From positions 1-43,487 of IMG/VR virus record IMGVR_UViG_3300045006_000068: a DNA stretch of 43,487 bases. The stretch is one strand, 5' to 3'. The translations under genes and the position numbers were made by a program. Positions 32,323 through 39,066 of the stretch are shown here, piece after piece (within the stretch, counting starts at the first letter, position 1; each line of letters begins with the position of its first letter). Under the pieces are notes generated by a model. It saw nothing but the letters and a program-made list of their open reading frames with translations. It was not told the DNA's origin and ran no database searches. Source of the stretch: a virus.

Positions 32323-32353
32323 TTGACGAGAGAGAATCTAGAGGATAGATTGT
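32323..32353 (+). promoter_or_regulatory. Rightward promoter with operator
   Basis: TTGACG (32323-32328), 17 bases, TAGATT (32346-32351). The operator AGAATCT-N7-AGATTGT (32333-32353) covers spacer and -10. Confidence 0.6.
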
Positions 32354-32357
32354 CCTT

Positions 32358-32421
32358 GCTGATCGCCTCCAATGATCCGCTAAGGCGCCCCCGGCTTTCG
32401 TCCAGCCTGGGGCGTCTTTTT
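32358..32421 (+). ncRNA. Predicted ~63-nt regulatory RNA ending in a terminator
   Basis: The rightward promoter is followed after about 25 nt by an intrinsic terminator. Its stem is about 12 bp (GGCGCCCCCGGC with GCCTGGGGCGTC), the loop is 9 bases, and six T residues follow (32412-32421 region). No ORF fits in this space. The RNA's 5' part contains TCGCCTCCAA, which is fully complementary to the ribosome site at 23624-23633 and, with one G-U pair, to that of the regulator at 24284. A short antisense RNA is the simplest reading. Confidence 0.55.
32384..32418 (+). terminator. Intrinsic terminator (rightward)
   Basis: Long GC stem followed by TTTTTT on the plus strand. Read leftward there is no T run, so it serves the rightward transcript only. 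Confidence 0.75.
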
Positions 32422-32723
32422 TATAGCCCGAAATCCTTCCTTATTTCTTCAATCAGACCGGCGACAGCCCCGGCGAGGGCGGAGACCATCACTTCCCGAT
32501 CCCGGGCCAGATACTCCATGGCCGCCTGGGCTCCGTTCAGCTTCGCCCCGACTTTCTCATCAATGAGCCCCGCCTGGATCAGCACCACGGCCCCTTCCAG
32601 CATGTCCCCTATGGCCTCGGCCGCCACATTTGGGCCCGCATTCCCTCGGGGGGTTGCTTCCCGGAGGAGTAGCGTCACCGCCCGCGCCGCCCGGATTCGG
32701 CAGATGAGTTCACAATGGTTCAC
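32421..32723 (-). CDS. Hypothetical early protein, 100 residues
   Basis: A helical protein (MLEGAVVLIQAGLIDEKVGAK; VSALAGAVAGLIEEIRKDFG) without a family match. First operon of the leftward early region together with the ribbon-helix-helix gene, which it overlaps by 4 bp. Confidence 0.5.
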   Translation of the reverse strand: MNHCELICRIRAARAVTLLLREATPRGNAGPNVAAEAIGDMLEGAVVLIQAGLIDEKVGAKLNGAQAAMEYLARDREVMVSALAGAVAGLIEEIRKDFGL

Positions 32724-32875
32724 TGGTCCCCCTCGGGAAGTTTGGCACCCCGGGCCTTGAGAGCTTCGGTGAGCAAAATCCGAATCATAGCCGCCTGAGA
32801 CAGCCCCGCAGGCGCCCTCTGCTGATCCACCAAAGCGAGGATTTCTTCGGTGATGGTATAGGTTTTCATTTTCAT
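32720..32875 (-). CDS. Ribbon-helix-helix (Arc/MetJ-like) small protein
   Basis: 51 residues from the ATG at 32875, seven bases after AAGGGG. The beta strand MKTYTITEEILALVDQQ is followed by LSQAAMIRILLTEALK, the ribbon-helix-helix pattern. It is the first gene leftward of the control region and lies opposite the truncated repressor, the position of a Cro-type regulator. Confidence 0.6.
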   Translation of the reverse strand: MKMKTYTITEEILALVDQQRAPAGLSQAAMIRILLTEALKARGAKLPEGDQ

Positions 32876-33109
32876 GTTTGGCCCCTTGCGAGATTCATAC
32901 AACGAACATTATTTCCGTGCCAATATCTACCTATAAGATATTTGAAAAGTGACATTCTAGCACGGTATCTGCTTTCCATGCATCGATGGTGCACTATCTG
33001 AACTCACCCCGGCTCACTGGTCAATCTAAGTCGATCTTATATGGACAGGCGGATTAGTTTCGATGTACTTTGCAATGGATAGATACTAGAATATTACTGG
33101 GGGATTGAG
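32876..33109. promoter_or_regulatory. Divergent control region between leftward early genes and the truncated repressor
   Basis: 234 AT-rich bases. A perfect operator (AATATCT-N7-AGATATT) lies at 32922-32942, within the likely leftward promoter. A possible rightward promoter with TTCGAT (33059) and GATACT (33082) leads to the ATG at 33110. This is the immunity-region layout of temperate phages. The middle (32960-33050) has no further motif I can defend. Confidence 0.55.
32922..32942. promoter_or_regulatory. 21-bp operator, perfect copy
   Basis: AATATCT-ACCTATA-AGATATT, the best palindrome of the set, in the divergent control region. Confidence 0.72.
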
Positions 33110-33153
33110 ATGAGTGAGCGGCTGTATGAGATCGGAGAGCGAATGAAGTACGT
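33110..33153 (+). pseudogene. N-terminal remnant of a probable XRE-type repressor
   Basis: ATG after GGGGG at 6 bases; only about 14 codons (MSERLYEIGERMKYV) are left before the IS21 end. The pattern IGERMKYV is how many helix-turn-helix XRE repressors begin (before the LT-Q-ELA helix). It is plus strand, divergent from the leftward early operon, as a CI gene would be. The rest is absent from the window. The assignment rests on few residues and on position. Confidence 0.5.
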
Positions 33154-33205
33154 ATTCCTGGCAAATTTGCCACCCATTCCTGGGCATGGTTGCCACCCTG
33201 GGGCT
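33154..33205. repeat. Left terminal repeat of the IS21 element
   Basis: Contains CCTGGC-type and GGTTGCCACCCTGG blocks that match, inverted, the sequence at 36160-36211. Confidence 0.65.
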
Positions 33206-33250
33206 TGGGGTGTGCTCGTTAGTTGATTGTACTAGGGTGGCAAGTTTGCC

Positions 33251-33610
33251 TCAATAACCTCCTTGCTCGAGAGAGTCCGTCTGCGGAGGTTTTGGTGGTT
33301 CGATAAACCCATTGATGGGTTTTTTGGGCCGACCTCCTTTCTTGCCATTGAGTCGGGCCATGGCGGCTTTTTGCCCCCCGGACTGAGAACCACACAGGTA
33401 TCCGATCAAGGGCCCGATTTGGGTGATGGGGATCTTGGCTGACAGGAGTTCCACCTCCCATCCGCCATTGGGGTCCTGGGAGTTGAGGTAGTCGCAGGCG
33501 GCCTGGGCCACCTCTGGCCGGGCAACGACCTGCCAGTCGGTTTTCACGGTAGCATCGGCGACGAGCCGGTACACACAGACAGGGACGCTACCATCTTCAC
33601 GATCGTGCAT
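33251..33610 (-). CDS. Third ORF of the IS21 element, unknown function
   Basis: 119 residues overlapping the end of istB by 14 bp. A helical/beta N-terminus (VYRLVADATVKTDWQVVARPE) is followed by a Gly/Lys-rich, AT-hook-like run (GKKGGRPKKPINGF). IstB ends in the related KKPIDG, because both genes contain a copy of one palindrome. IS21 elements normally have only istA and istB, so this is a passenger or accessory gene. Confidence 0.55.
   Translation of the reverse strand: MHDREDGSVPVCVYRLVADATVKTDWQVVARPEVAQAACDYLNSQDPNGGWEVELLSAKIPITQIGPLIGYLCGSQSGGQKAAMARLNGKKGGRPKKPINGFIEPPKPPQTDSLEQGGY
33306..33325 (+). repeat. Palindrome with T run, copy 1
   Basis: AACCCAT-TG-ATGGGTT followed by further T residues on the plus strand, a rightward terminator-like hairpin inside the third ORF. 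It recurs with one base change at 33640-33659. Confidence 0.6.
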
Positions 33611-34397
33611 CGTTGGGTTCCTCCTGACGGGACATTAGTAACCCATCGATGGGTTTTTTGGGGACTGCCTCGACAGCCGCTTTGCGCCGGGAGTCACCCT
33701 TGAGGTCAAACCGGATGGCACGGTGGACCAGCCGATCACAGATGGCGTCGGCCACGGTGGGTTCTCCGATCCTCTCGAACCAGAGTGAGACCGGGACTTG
33801 GCTGGCGATGATCGTGGCCAGCTTCCCGGCCCGGTCCTCAACGATCTCGAAGAGGGCCAGCCGGTCCTCTGGTTCCAATACTTCCAAGCCGAAGTCATCG
33901 AGGATCAGGACTGGGGTCTTGGCCAGGCGGTCGATGAAGCGTTTGTAGGTTCCCTCCTTGCGGTGGCGACGGAGGGTGGGGAACAGCTTCCGGGCGTTGA
34001 AGTACCGGGTGGCATGCCCCATCAGGCAGGCTTGGAGCCCCAGGGCCTGGGCCAGGAAGCTCTTCCCGATTCCAGTTGGTCCGGTGATGATAAACACGTC
34101 GGCAGCGGTAACCCACCGGCAATCGGCATACGGGGCGACTGCGGCACGGTCCAGGCTTCGGCCGCCGGCGAACTCTAGTTCGGTGAGCGAGGAGGCTGTG
34201 TGGAAGCAGGCAGCCCGGATCAGACGGCTGGAGCGGCGTTCCCGTCGTTCGTCCCATTCGGCATCGACCAGTTGGGCCAGTAGTTCCGGGCCTTCCAGAC
34301 CGGGCAGGAGTCTGGTGTCCAACAGAGTTTGAAGGCTTCGTTCCATGCCGTGAAGCTTCAGGGCTCCCAGGCGTTCCAGGGTGGCATTGGTGTTCAT
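33597..34397 (-). CDS. istB: IstB ATPase, transposition helper
   Basis: 266 residues, AAA+ ATPase of the DnaC/IstB type. Walker A GPTGIGKS, Walker B VLILDDFGLE, and the N-terminal LGALKLHGMERSLQTLL typical of IstB. It assembles on target DNA and activates IstA. It starts 9 bases after istA ends. The C-terminal KKPIDG region carries the second palindrome. Confidence 0.92.
   Translation of the reverse strand: MNTNATLERLGALKLHGMERSLQTLLDTRLLPGLEGPELLAQLVDAEWDERRERRSSRLIRAACFHTASSLTELEFAGGRSLDRAAVAPYADCRWVTAADVFIITGPTGIGKSFLAQALGLQACLMGHATRYFNARKLFPTLRRHRKEGTYKRFIDRLAKTPVLILDDFGLEVLEPEDRLALFEIVEDRAGKLATIIASQVPVSLWFERIGEPTVADAICDRLVHRAIRFDLKGDSRRKAAVEAVPKKPIDGLLMSRQEEPNDARS
33640..33659 (+). repeat. 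Palindrome with T run, copy 2
   Basis: AACCCAT-CG-ATGGGTT plus T residues, near the 3' end of istB. It probably stops outside transcription entering the element from the left. Confidence 0.6.
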
Positions 34398-34406
34398 GAT
34401 GGTTCC

Positions 34407-35963
34407 TTATTGGTAGGCGGCTTGGCCGCGTAGGTTCTCGTGGACGGTGGTCACCGCCGCCGGGGGGAGGACGAGGATCTTGTCTTCATCCTGTTCCAGG
34501 ATGGTTTTGACGGCCCGATAGGAAGCTTCCTCTCGTTCCAGCGCGAGCAGACAGGCCCGGTTGAGCCGGGCACTCTCCCACTTGCGTCCCAGGCCGATGA
34601 GGCCCAGGCAGGCTTTGAAGCCGTGCTCGGGGTACTCATAACGGTCCATGATCCGCTGACAAACTTGGGCAACGGAGGATCCCAACTCCTTTGCCCAGTT
34701 CAAGATACGACCAGGTGACCACTCGGCCACAAACTGATGGTGGTCGGGCATGTGCTCCTTCTGGGTCGACCATCCCCGGGTATGGGAGCGCAAGTGGAAG
34801 GCCTGCCGGAGGTTGTCGTGGTAGACCTCGACGGTCCGGCTCGTCCAGACCACAGTGACCTCTTGGCCCAACAGGCGCCAGGGCACGCTGTAGTAGTGCT
34901 CCACCTCGCCCTCCTTGAGACGGATGTGGTAGGTGTTGGCAACCTTCTGGAGCTTGTACTGACGGTACTCGAAGACTGTGGCCGGTAAGGGCTTGAGCAC
35001 CGGCCGGTCGACGCTCTTCCAGAGCTCTTCCCGGCTGACCGCCATCCTCTGGAACTTGCGGGCATTGTGGGCATCCAGGAGCATCCAAAGGGCCTGGTTG
35101 AGCTCCTCGAGGCTGCGGAACTTCCGGTTCCGCAAAGGGGCGAACAATCGGGTATAGAGGATTCTGACGGCGCCTTCGACCAAGGATTTATCCTTGGGCT
35201 TGTAGGGCCGAGCCGGAAGGATGACCGTCCCATAGTGGTCGGCAAAGTCGGTGAAGGTCCGATTGTTCACCGGCTCGTACTTGCTGGCGGTGGTCACGGC
35301 TCCCTTGTAGGCATCGGGCACCAGCCCGGCGGGGACTCCGCCGAAGTGCTCGAAGGAATGGAGGCATCCGGTGATCCAGTGGCGTTGCTCCTGGCTGGGG
35401 AAGGCCTCGGCGTAGGTGTACTGGCTGGCCCCCAAAATCGAGACGAAGAACTGGGGATGGGTCTCGATGCCGGTCTTGGGATCGGTGATGCACAGCGGCA
35501 ACTTCCCGGCCCAGTCGAAGTAGGCCAGCTCCCCGGCACGGTGCTCAAAGTGCAGGCTGAGGTTGTCCGGCTGGGCACCCTTCCACACCTGGTAGTGATG
35601 GCAGAAGCGGCTGTAGGTGTACCCGTCGGGATTCTTCTGGCGGTACTCGTTCCAGAGCACCTCCCTGGTGACCCCGACCTTCTTCAGTTCCTGGGCCATC
35701 TCGGGGAAGTACTCCATCGCCGCCAACAACCGGGGATCGGAGGTCCGGCCTCCCATGGTCAGGGCCGACATGGCATCGGAGTCCGATAGTCCCTTCAGGG
35801 TCTCGAGAGTCAGGCCGCTGCTCTTCCAGTTGAGCAGATATTGGGCCACGGTAGGCCGACTGATTCCGGTGAGTTTGCTGATCTGCCGGTCGCTCAGACC
35901 GTTGGTCTGGCTGAGTTCAATGATTCGTCGAATCTGGTGCATTGGTGTCCTCGTTTGAGCCAT
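34407..35963 (-). CDS. istA: IstA transposase
   Basis: 518 residues from MAQTRTPMHQ (35963). The N-terminal helix-turn-helix is NGLSDRQISKLTGISRPTVAQYL. The DDE catalytic core has ELAYFDWAGKLP (first Asp), GLVPDAYKGAV (second Asp) and KDKSLVEGAVRIL (Glu). A beta-barrel and a basic C-terminal region follow. Full length, no stop or frameshift, so the element may be active. Confidence 0.92.
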   Translation of the reverse strand: MAQTRTPMHQIRRIIELSQTNGLSDRQISKLTGISRPTVAQYLLNWKSSGLTLETLKGLSDSDAMSALTMGGRTSDPRLLAAMEYFPEMAQELKKVGVTREVLWNEYRQKNPDGYTYSRFCHHYQVWKGAQPDNLSLHFEHRAGELAYFDWAGKLPLCITDPKTGIETHPQFFVSILGASQYTYAEAFPSQEQRHWITGCLHSFEHFGGVPAGLVPDAYKGAVTTASKYEPVNNRTFTDFADHYGTVILPARPYKPKDKSLVEGAVRILYTRLFAPLRNRKFRSLEELNQALWMLLDAHNARKFQRMAVSREELWKSVDRPVLKPLPATVFEYRQYKLQKVANTYHIRLKEGEVEHYYSVPWRLLGQEVTVVWTSRTVEVYHDNLRQAFHLRSHTRGWSTQKEHMPDHHQFVAEWSPGRILNWAKELGSSVAQVCQRIMDRYEYPEHGFKACLGLIGLGRKWESARLNRACLLALEREEASYRAVKTILEQDEDKILVLPPAAVTTVHENLRGQAAYQ

Positions 35964-36159
35964 CCGCCCCCTCCTTGGGAGCCGACAGCATAGTTTGAGG
36001 AGCACACCGTTCAAAGCCCAGGAATTTTGACCAGAAATCGGGCTCCCAACGGGGCCTAATTCCTGGTCCGGTATGACCGTTCCTGCGGATGCCTGCCGGG
36101 TATTCCTGCCAATACGCCAAAAGTGGCAACCTTGGCCAGGAATTCTCCCGTCTCAGACC

Positions 36160-36211
36160 CCGCCAGGGTGGCAACCTTCGTCAGGAACGGGTGGCAGGCA
36201 TCGCCAGGAAT
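36160..36211. repeat. Right terminal repeat of the IS21 element
   Basis: Inverted partner of 33154-33205, with another internal partial copy near 36120-36150 (GGCAACCTTGGCCAGGAAT). Confidence 0.65.
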
Positions 36212-36910
36212 CTACACGTGAACCCGATCCCGTCCATGATGCCGTTCGCGGTGCGTCATCGGGAGCGGCAGGACTTCCGACCCGCCGAGGTCAGGCGGCT
36301 CTTGGACCGATCGACGATCCCGACAATCTGGGCGGACCCAACGGCTAGACAGGCCATCTACCGGGACGGATGGAGGCTCTACTCCATGAGCCTGCTACTC
36401 GCGGTCACTGGGGCACGGTGGAGCGCCGTTGCCGCCCTGGAGTCCGGAGACATCACCCAGGAGGCCGGGTACTACGTGGTGCGTCTGGACAAGGCCCTCG
36501 CCGAGATCCGGGGAGTCAAGCCGGGCACGAAGACGGGAAGGGGGACCCTAGTCCCGGTAGCGCGGGAGGTTCTCGACCAGGTCCTGCCGCATCTTCCGGA
36601 GTCTGGACCGCTGTTCCCGTCCTTCGGCCGACGGCACGGCCACCTTACCCACCACACAGCGATCAAGCACCTCAAGGCCGCGATGATCCGGGCCGGAATC
36701 AGTGAAAGGGCCCAGCGGGAACGTCTCCTGGGCTTCCACTCTTGGAAGCACACGTTCGTGACTAGGGCCCGGGCGGCTGGGCTGTCGGCCGAAGTCCGGA
36801 GCGCCTTTACGGAGCACCGGGACGAGCGAACCGCGGGGATCTACACCCACCTGGCGCCGATCGACCTGCTGGACGCTCTGCCGGTACAGAGGGCGATGCT
36901 CGGGGCCTAG
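36212..36910 (+). pseudogene. Tyrosine recombinase (integrase) fragment, catalytic domain only
   Basis: The plus-strand frame continues out of the IS end into VRHRERQDFRPAEVRRLLDR and a recombinase catalytic domain. Arg I is in TGARWSAVAALESGDI, the beta-hairpin Lys in KTGRGTLVPV, the box II His in HSWKHTF, a His in EHRDERTAG and the Tyr in IYTHL. Box II has Lys where Arg II (HxxR) is expected. The N-terminal core-binding and arm domains are missing, replaced by the IS21 end. About 232 residues could still be made from ATG at 36235, but activity is unlikely. Confidence 0.75.
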
Positions 36911-36975
36911 AGCAAATCCCCGGGGGCAGTCACGCGGACCAGGCCGGGGCTGGCGCTCCCAGCCCAGCAATCTAG

Positions 36976-37566
36976 TCACTCGGTCGGCGGTTGCTTGCGT
37001 GGTCGGCCTGGCTTGACGTGGTCCTCCGGTGGTTCCTTGCCCATTTTTCGGTAGTATTTCGACCTTTTTTGCACCCTCTGGCGCTCCAGTCTGATTTGCT
37101 CCGAGCACCCTGGACAATGGAGTTGGGACGACCCAGTTACGGTAAACTCTTTTCCGCATCGCTGACACTTGTCCAAGGACCCCCAAGGTCTTCCACCGCC
37201 CTTGATTGTCGCCCGCTTTTGCGCCTGCCTATGCTGTCTACGGACCTTCTCGATATTTTCGGCAATCCACTTCGGGGCTATTTTTCTCTGCAATTCCAAC
37301 GCCTTCTCGGATTCGTTGATGGGTTGACAGCCCCGGCAAAAACGTTGGGATGCCGATTCCACGAGGAAGCCCTCCCCGCACCGCTCGCAATGATCGACGG
37401 ACCCCAACGGGCGCTCTTCGTGTCGCCGTTTCCGCTCTTGATAGCGGAGGGCTCTTTCGAGGACAACGATCGGTTTGCAGGCTGTGCACCATTTGGCACG
37501 GGGTCCCTTTGAGTCGAACTGAGCCCCGCACCTGTGGCAAGTACGTTGGTAACGGTGTGCCGACAC
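36976..37566 (-). CDS. Multi zinc-ribbon protein
   Basis: 196 residues from a GTG. Three similar zinc-ribbon units: CHRCGAQF...WCTAC (10-30), CERCGEGF...FCRGC (60-80) and CQRCGKEF...HCPGC (132-154), joined by basic helical linkers. The internal repeats suggest duplication. The protein probably binds nucleic acid. It is the last gene of the short operon before the integrase remnant. Bases 36911-36975 hold nothing I can identify, though this is a natural place for attP. Confidence 0.6.
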   Translation of the reverse strand: MSAHRYQRTCHRCGAQFDSKGPRAKWCTACKPIVVLERALRYQERKRRHEERPLGSVDHCERCGEGFLVESASQRFCRGCQPINESEKALELQRKIAPKWIAENIEKVRRQHRQAQKRATIKGGGRPWGSLDKCQRCGKEFTVTGSSQLHCPGCSEQIRLERQRVQKRSKYYRKMGKEPPEDHVKPGRPRKQPPTE

Positions 37567-37569
37567 GGT

Positions 37570-37983
37570 CTACAGACCTTCACGACCCAACTTCTCCCGG
37601 ACTGCCTCACGGAGCCAGTCTTGGTCGGGGTTGCCCTTGGCGTTCCTGGGGACCCGCTCAAGATCGGCTGTCTCGATCCTAAACCCCAGCATATCGGTCT
37701 TGGCAAACTTCTGGGGGCGCCCCATGACGCCAGGGACACGGGCCAGTTGCGGGCCATTCGGCCACTGCCGCAGGAAGCGACCGGCAAGGGCTTTGTCCTC
37801 GTCGGTTCGGTCAGGCTCCTCGGCCCAGGCCTTGACCAGGTCGGCGACGACGAAGGGACCAAGCCTGTCCCTGGGGCCATGGGCAACTCCCATGTGGAGC
37901 ATCACAGGCATCCCGTAGGACGATGCCGGGTGGTCGGTGGTCAGGGACCAAGGTCCCCCGGTCCATCTATTTGGATCAGCCAT
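37570..37983 (-). CDS. Hypothetical protein, 137 residues
   Basis: ATG at 37983 (MADPNRWTGGPW) is preferred to 37995 because of its conserved-looking start. A beta-rich N-terminus (YGMPVMLHMGVAHGPRDRLG) precedes helical segments (VVADLVKAWAEEP; DEDKALAGRFLRQW). No recognised family. Coupled to the zinc-ribbon gene. Confidence 0.5.
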   Translation of the reverse strand: MADPNRWTGGPWSLTTDHPASSYGMPVMLHMGVAHGPRDRLGPFVVADLVKAWAEEPDRTDEDKALAGRFLRQWPNGPQLARVPGVMGRPQKFAKTDMLGFRIETADLERVPRNAKGNPDQDWLREAVREKLGREGL

Positions 37984-38000
37984 TTTTCCCTCCAAAGGAA

Positions 38001-38019
38001 AGCCCCGGTTTCCCGGGGC
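38001..38019 (-). terminator. Hairpin between two genes of the short operon
   Basis: GCCCCGGGAAACCGGGGCTTTCCTTT on the minus strand, given in arms: CCCCGG and CCGGGG, a short loop, then a T-rich tail just after the stop at 38026. Confidence 0.6.
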
Positions 38020-38025
38020 GATGGA

Positions 38026-38235
38026 TCAGAACTCGAAGGTCTGAGTCTTGGTGTCCCAAGCTTCCCGGTTGGCCTTCACAACCTCGCAAGCTGTCCAGTA
38101 GGTGCAACCCACGTTGCTTTCAACCCACATTTCGTACCGGGGGCTGTAGGTCACTACTTTGTAGGCGGAAAATCCGTTCTGCCGACCGATCGAAACCTTG
38201 TAGCTGACATTCCGCTTGGTAACCTTGGCGCTCAT
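38026..38235 (-). CDS. Small hypothetical protein, 69 residues
   Basis: ATG at 38235 (MSAKVTKRNVSYKVSIG). A basic beta-rich product (SAYKVVTYSPRYEMWVES). It is the first gene after the palindrome-bearing promoter at 38307-38335. Function unknown; it might be a small DNA-binding or host-takeover protein. Confidence 0.5.
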   Translation of the reverse strand: MSAKVTKRNVSYKVSIGRQNGFSAYKVVTYSPRYEMWVESNVGCTYWTACEVVKANREAWDTKTQTFEF

Positions 38236-38302
38236 TTTCTTTCCGGGCTTACTGTCCAACCCGCGGGACCGTATCAATCGGTTGACTCTCTCTCAACCAT
38301 GT

Positions 38303-38348
38303 ACTAATGATAACATTAGTCTCGGGATACGTCAATAGAAATGTTATC
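38303..38348 (-). promoter_or_regulatory. Leftward promoter with two palindromes, distinct from the 21-bp operator
   Basis: TTGACG (38335-38330), 17 bases, TATCAT (38312-38307). A perfect palindrome ACTAATG-N4-CATTAGT (38303-38320) covers the -10. A second inverted pair, GATAACAT (38309) and ATGTTATC (38341), brackets the -35. In the leader, GGTTGA-N7-TCAACC (38280-38298) forms a further hairpin. Confidence 0.65.
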
Positions 38349-38370
38349 AAAAGTCGGAAGTTTTTTGGAC

Positions 38371-38397
38371 ACAAAAAAGCCCTGACCGAAGCCGGGG
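38371..38397 (-). terminator. Intrinsic terminator after the lysis cassette
   Basis: On the minus strand CCCCGGC, loop TTCG, GTCAGGG and then six T residues. It ends the transcript coming from the tip and lysis genes. Confidence 0.75.
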
Positions 38398-38420
38398 TAC
38401 GATGAGGTTGGGCGGGGTGG

Positions 38421-38954
38421 TCAGCGGGTCAGTCCCCAGACTACCGCCGCCACCACGGCAACCAGCCCTGCCCCGCCGGCCACCATCCACGCCAGGTCAC
38501 GCTCGGCCCTGGCCGCCCGGAGGGCTTCGGACTGGACCCGTTCGGACTCAGCGACCGCCGCCCGGTAGTCGCTCAACTCCTGCCGCGATGAGTCGAGCAA
38601 GCGCGAGGTCTCCGTCAAGGCCGTCTGCAAGTACTCCTGCGCTGACCGTGACGCGGTCAACTGATCCGTGAGCGCCCGCAAGCTGGCCTCGGAGTCCGTC
38701 AGCTGTCCTTTGAGCGTCAGCAAGTCGGCCCGCAAGCTCTCGGCTTCGGCTATCCGCTCGGTCAACCTCGTCACCAGCTCGGATGAGGCTCTGCTCAAGG
38801 ACCACTCCCCGCTCGGCGGCGGCTCGCTCGGCGGCGGCGATGGCGAGGTCTGCTCGGCGGTCACCGGGGTCGGGACGCAGGCCAGCGCCCAGAGCATAGC
38901 CAGCCAGGCCCGAGGCCCCTGCAATCGCCATGATGAGGAGGGCCTGACCGACAC
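38421..38954 (-). CDS. Unimolecular spanin (u-spanin) candidate
   Basis: 177 residues from a GTG. A signal sequence ends in WALAC (Cys 26), close to a lipobox, then a Pro/Ser-rich linker and a coiled coil (residues 50-145, LTERIAEAESLRADLLTLKG). A C-terminal membrane helix (AWMVAGGAGLVAVVAAVVWG) follows. An outer-membrane lipid anchor plus a C-terminal inner-membrane helix is the u-spanin layout. Such proteins fuse the two membranes in the last step of lysis. The lipobox has Ala at -3, so it is not ideal. Third-position GC is high, as in real genes here. Confidence 0.65.
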   Translation of the reverse strand: MSVRPSSSWRLQGPRAWLAMLWALACVPTPVTAEQTSPSPPPSEPPPSGEWSLSRASSELVTRLTERIAEAESLRADLLTLKGQLTDSEASLRALTDQLTASRSAQEYLQTALTETSRLLDSSRQELSDYRAAVAESERVQSEALRAARAERDLAWMVAGGAGLVAVVAAVVWGLTR

Positions 38955-38961
38955 GCTTCAC
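38548..38961 (-). CDS. Overlapping ORF with N-terminal membrane helix
   Basis: 137 residues in another frame over the spanin gene. It opens GTG AAG CGT and reads MKRVGQALLIMAIAGASGLAGYALGAG (a membrane helix in residues 5-27), followed by a charged helical body (ADLAIAAAERAAAERGVV). AAAGG lies 6 bases before its GTG, a better distance than for the spanin start. It could be a true embedded partner, as in Rz/Rz1, or a shadow. Third-position composition is less biased than in the spanin frame. Confidence 0.35.
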   Translation of the reverse strand: MKRVGQALLIMAIAGASGLAGYALGAGLRPDPGDRRADLAIAAAERAAAERGVVLEQSLIRAGDEVDRADSRSRELAGRLADAQRTADGLRGQLAGAHGSVDRVTVSAGVLADGLDGDLALARLIAAGVERLPGGGR

Positions 38962-39065
38962 CGGAGCCTTTCGCGGGCCCGCTTGCGCCGCTCGGCCCGG
39001 TTCAAGGGCGCGGGCCGGAAGGCCTCCAGGATCGCCAGGGACAGGTCTCTGAGGAACTTTTTCAC
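38958..39065 (-). CDS. Small basic protein, 35 residues
   Basis: GTG start just after the transpeptidase-like gene stop, giving MKKFLRDLSLAILEAF, then a strongly basic tail (NRAERRKRARERLR). It could be a small lysis regulator or holin-like peptide, but the hydrophobic part is short. Coupled to both neighbours. Confidence 0.45.
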   Translation of the reverse strand: MKKFLRDLSLAILEAFRPAPLNRAERRKRARERLR

Positions 39066-39066
39066 T

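Larger units (their letters stand above)
33154..36211 (-). mobile_element. IS21-family insertion element
   Basis: About 3.06 kb with istA and istB on the minus strand and a third small ORF. The ends are imperfect inverted repeats of about 50 bp. The left reads ATTCCTGGCAAATTTGCC, the right (complement) ATTCCTGGCGATGCCTGCC. Both continue into GGTTGCCACCCTGG, and further partial copies lie internally, the multiple-repeat ends typical of IS21. No clean target duplication is visible, so the exact tips are uncertain by a few bases. Confidence 0.85.

Noticed and set aside
36089-36211. Natural N-terminus of the integrase from the ATG at 36089
   Set aside because: The first ~40 codons lie in the IS21 terminal repeat and read as low-complexity sequence. 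They are not part of a recombinase.
36911-36975. attP site next to the integrase
   Set aside because: No paired repeat, tRNA-end match or arm-site pattern could be found in these 65 bases without a host genome for comparison.
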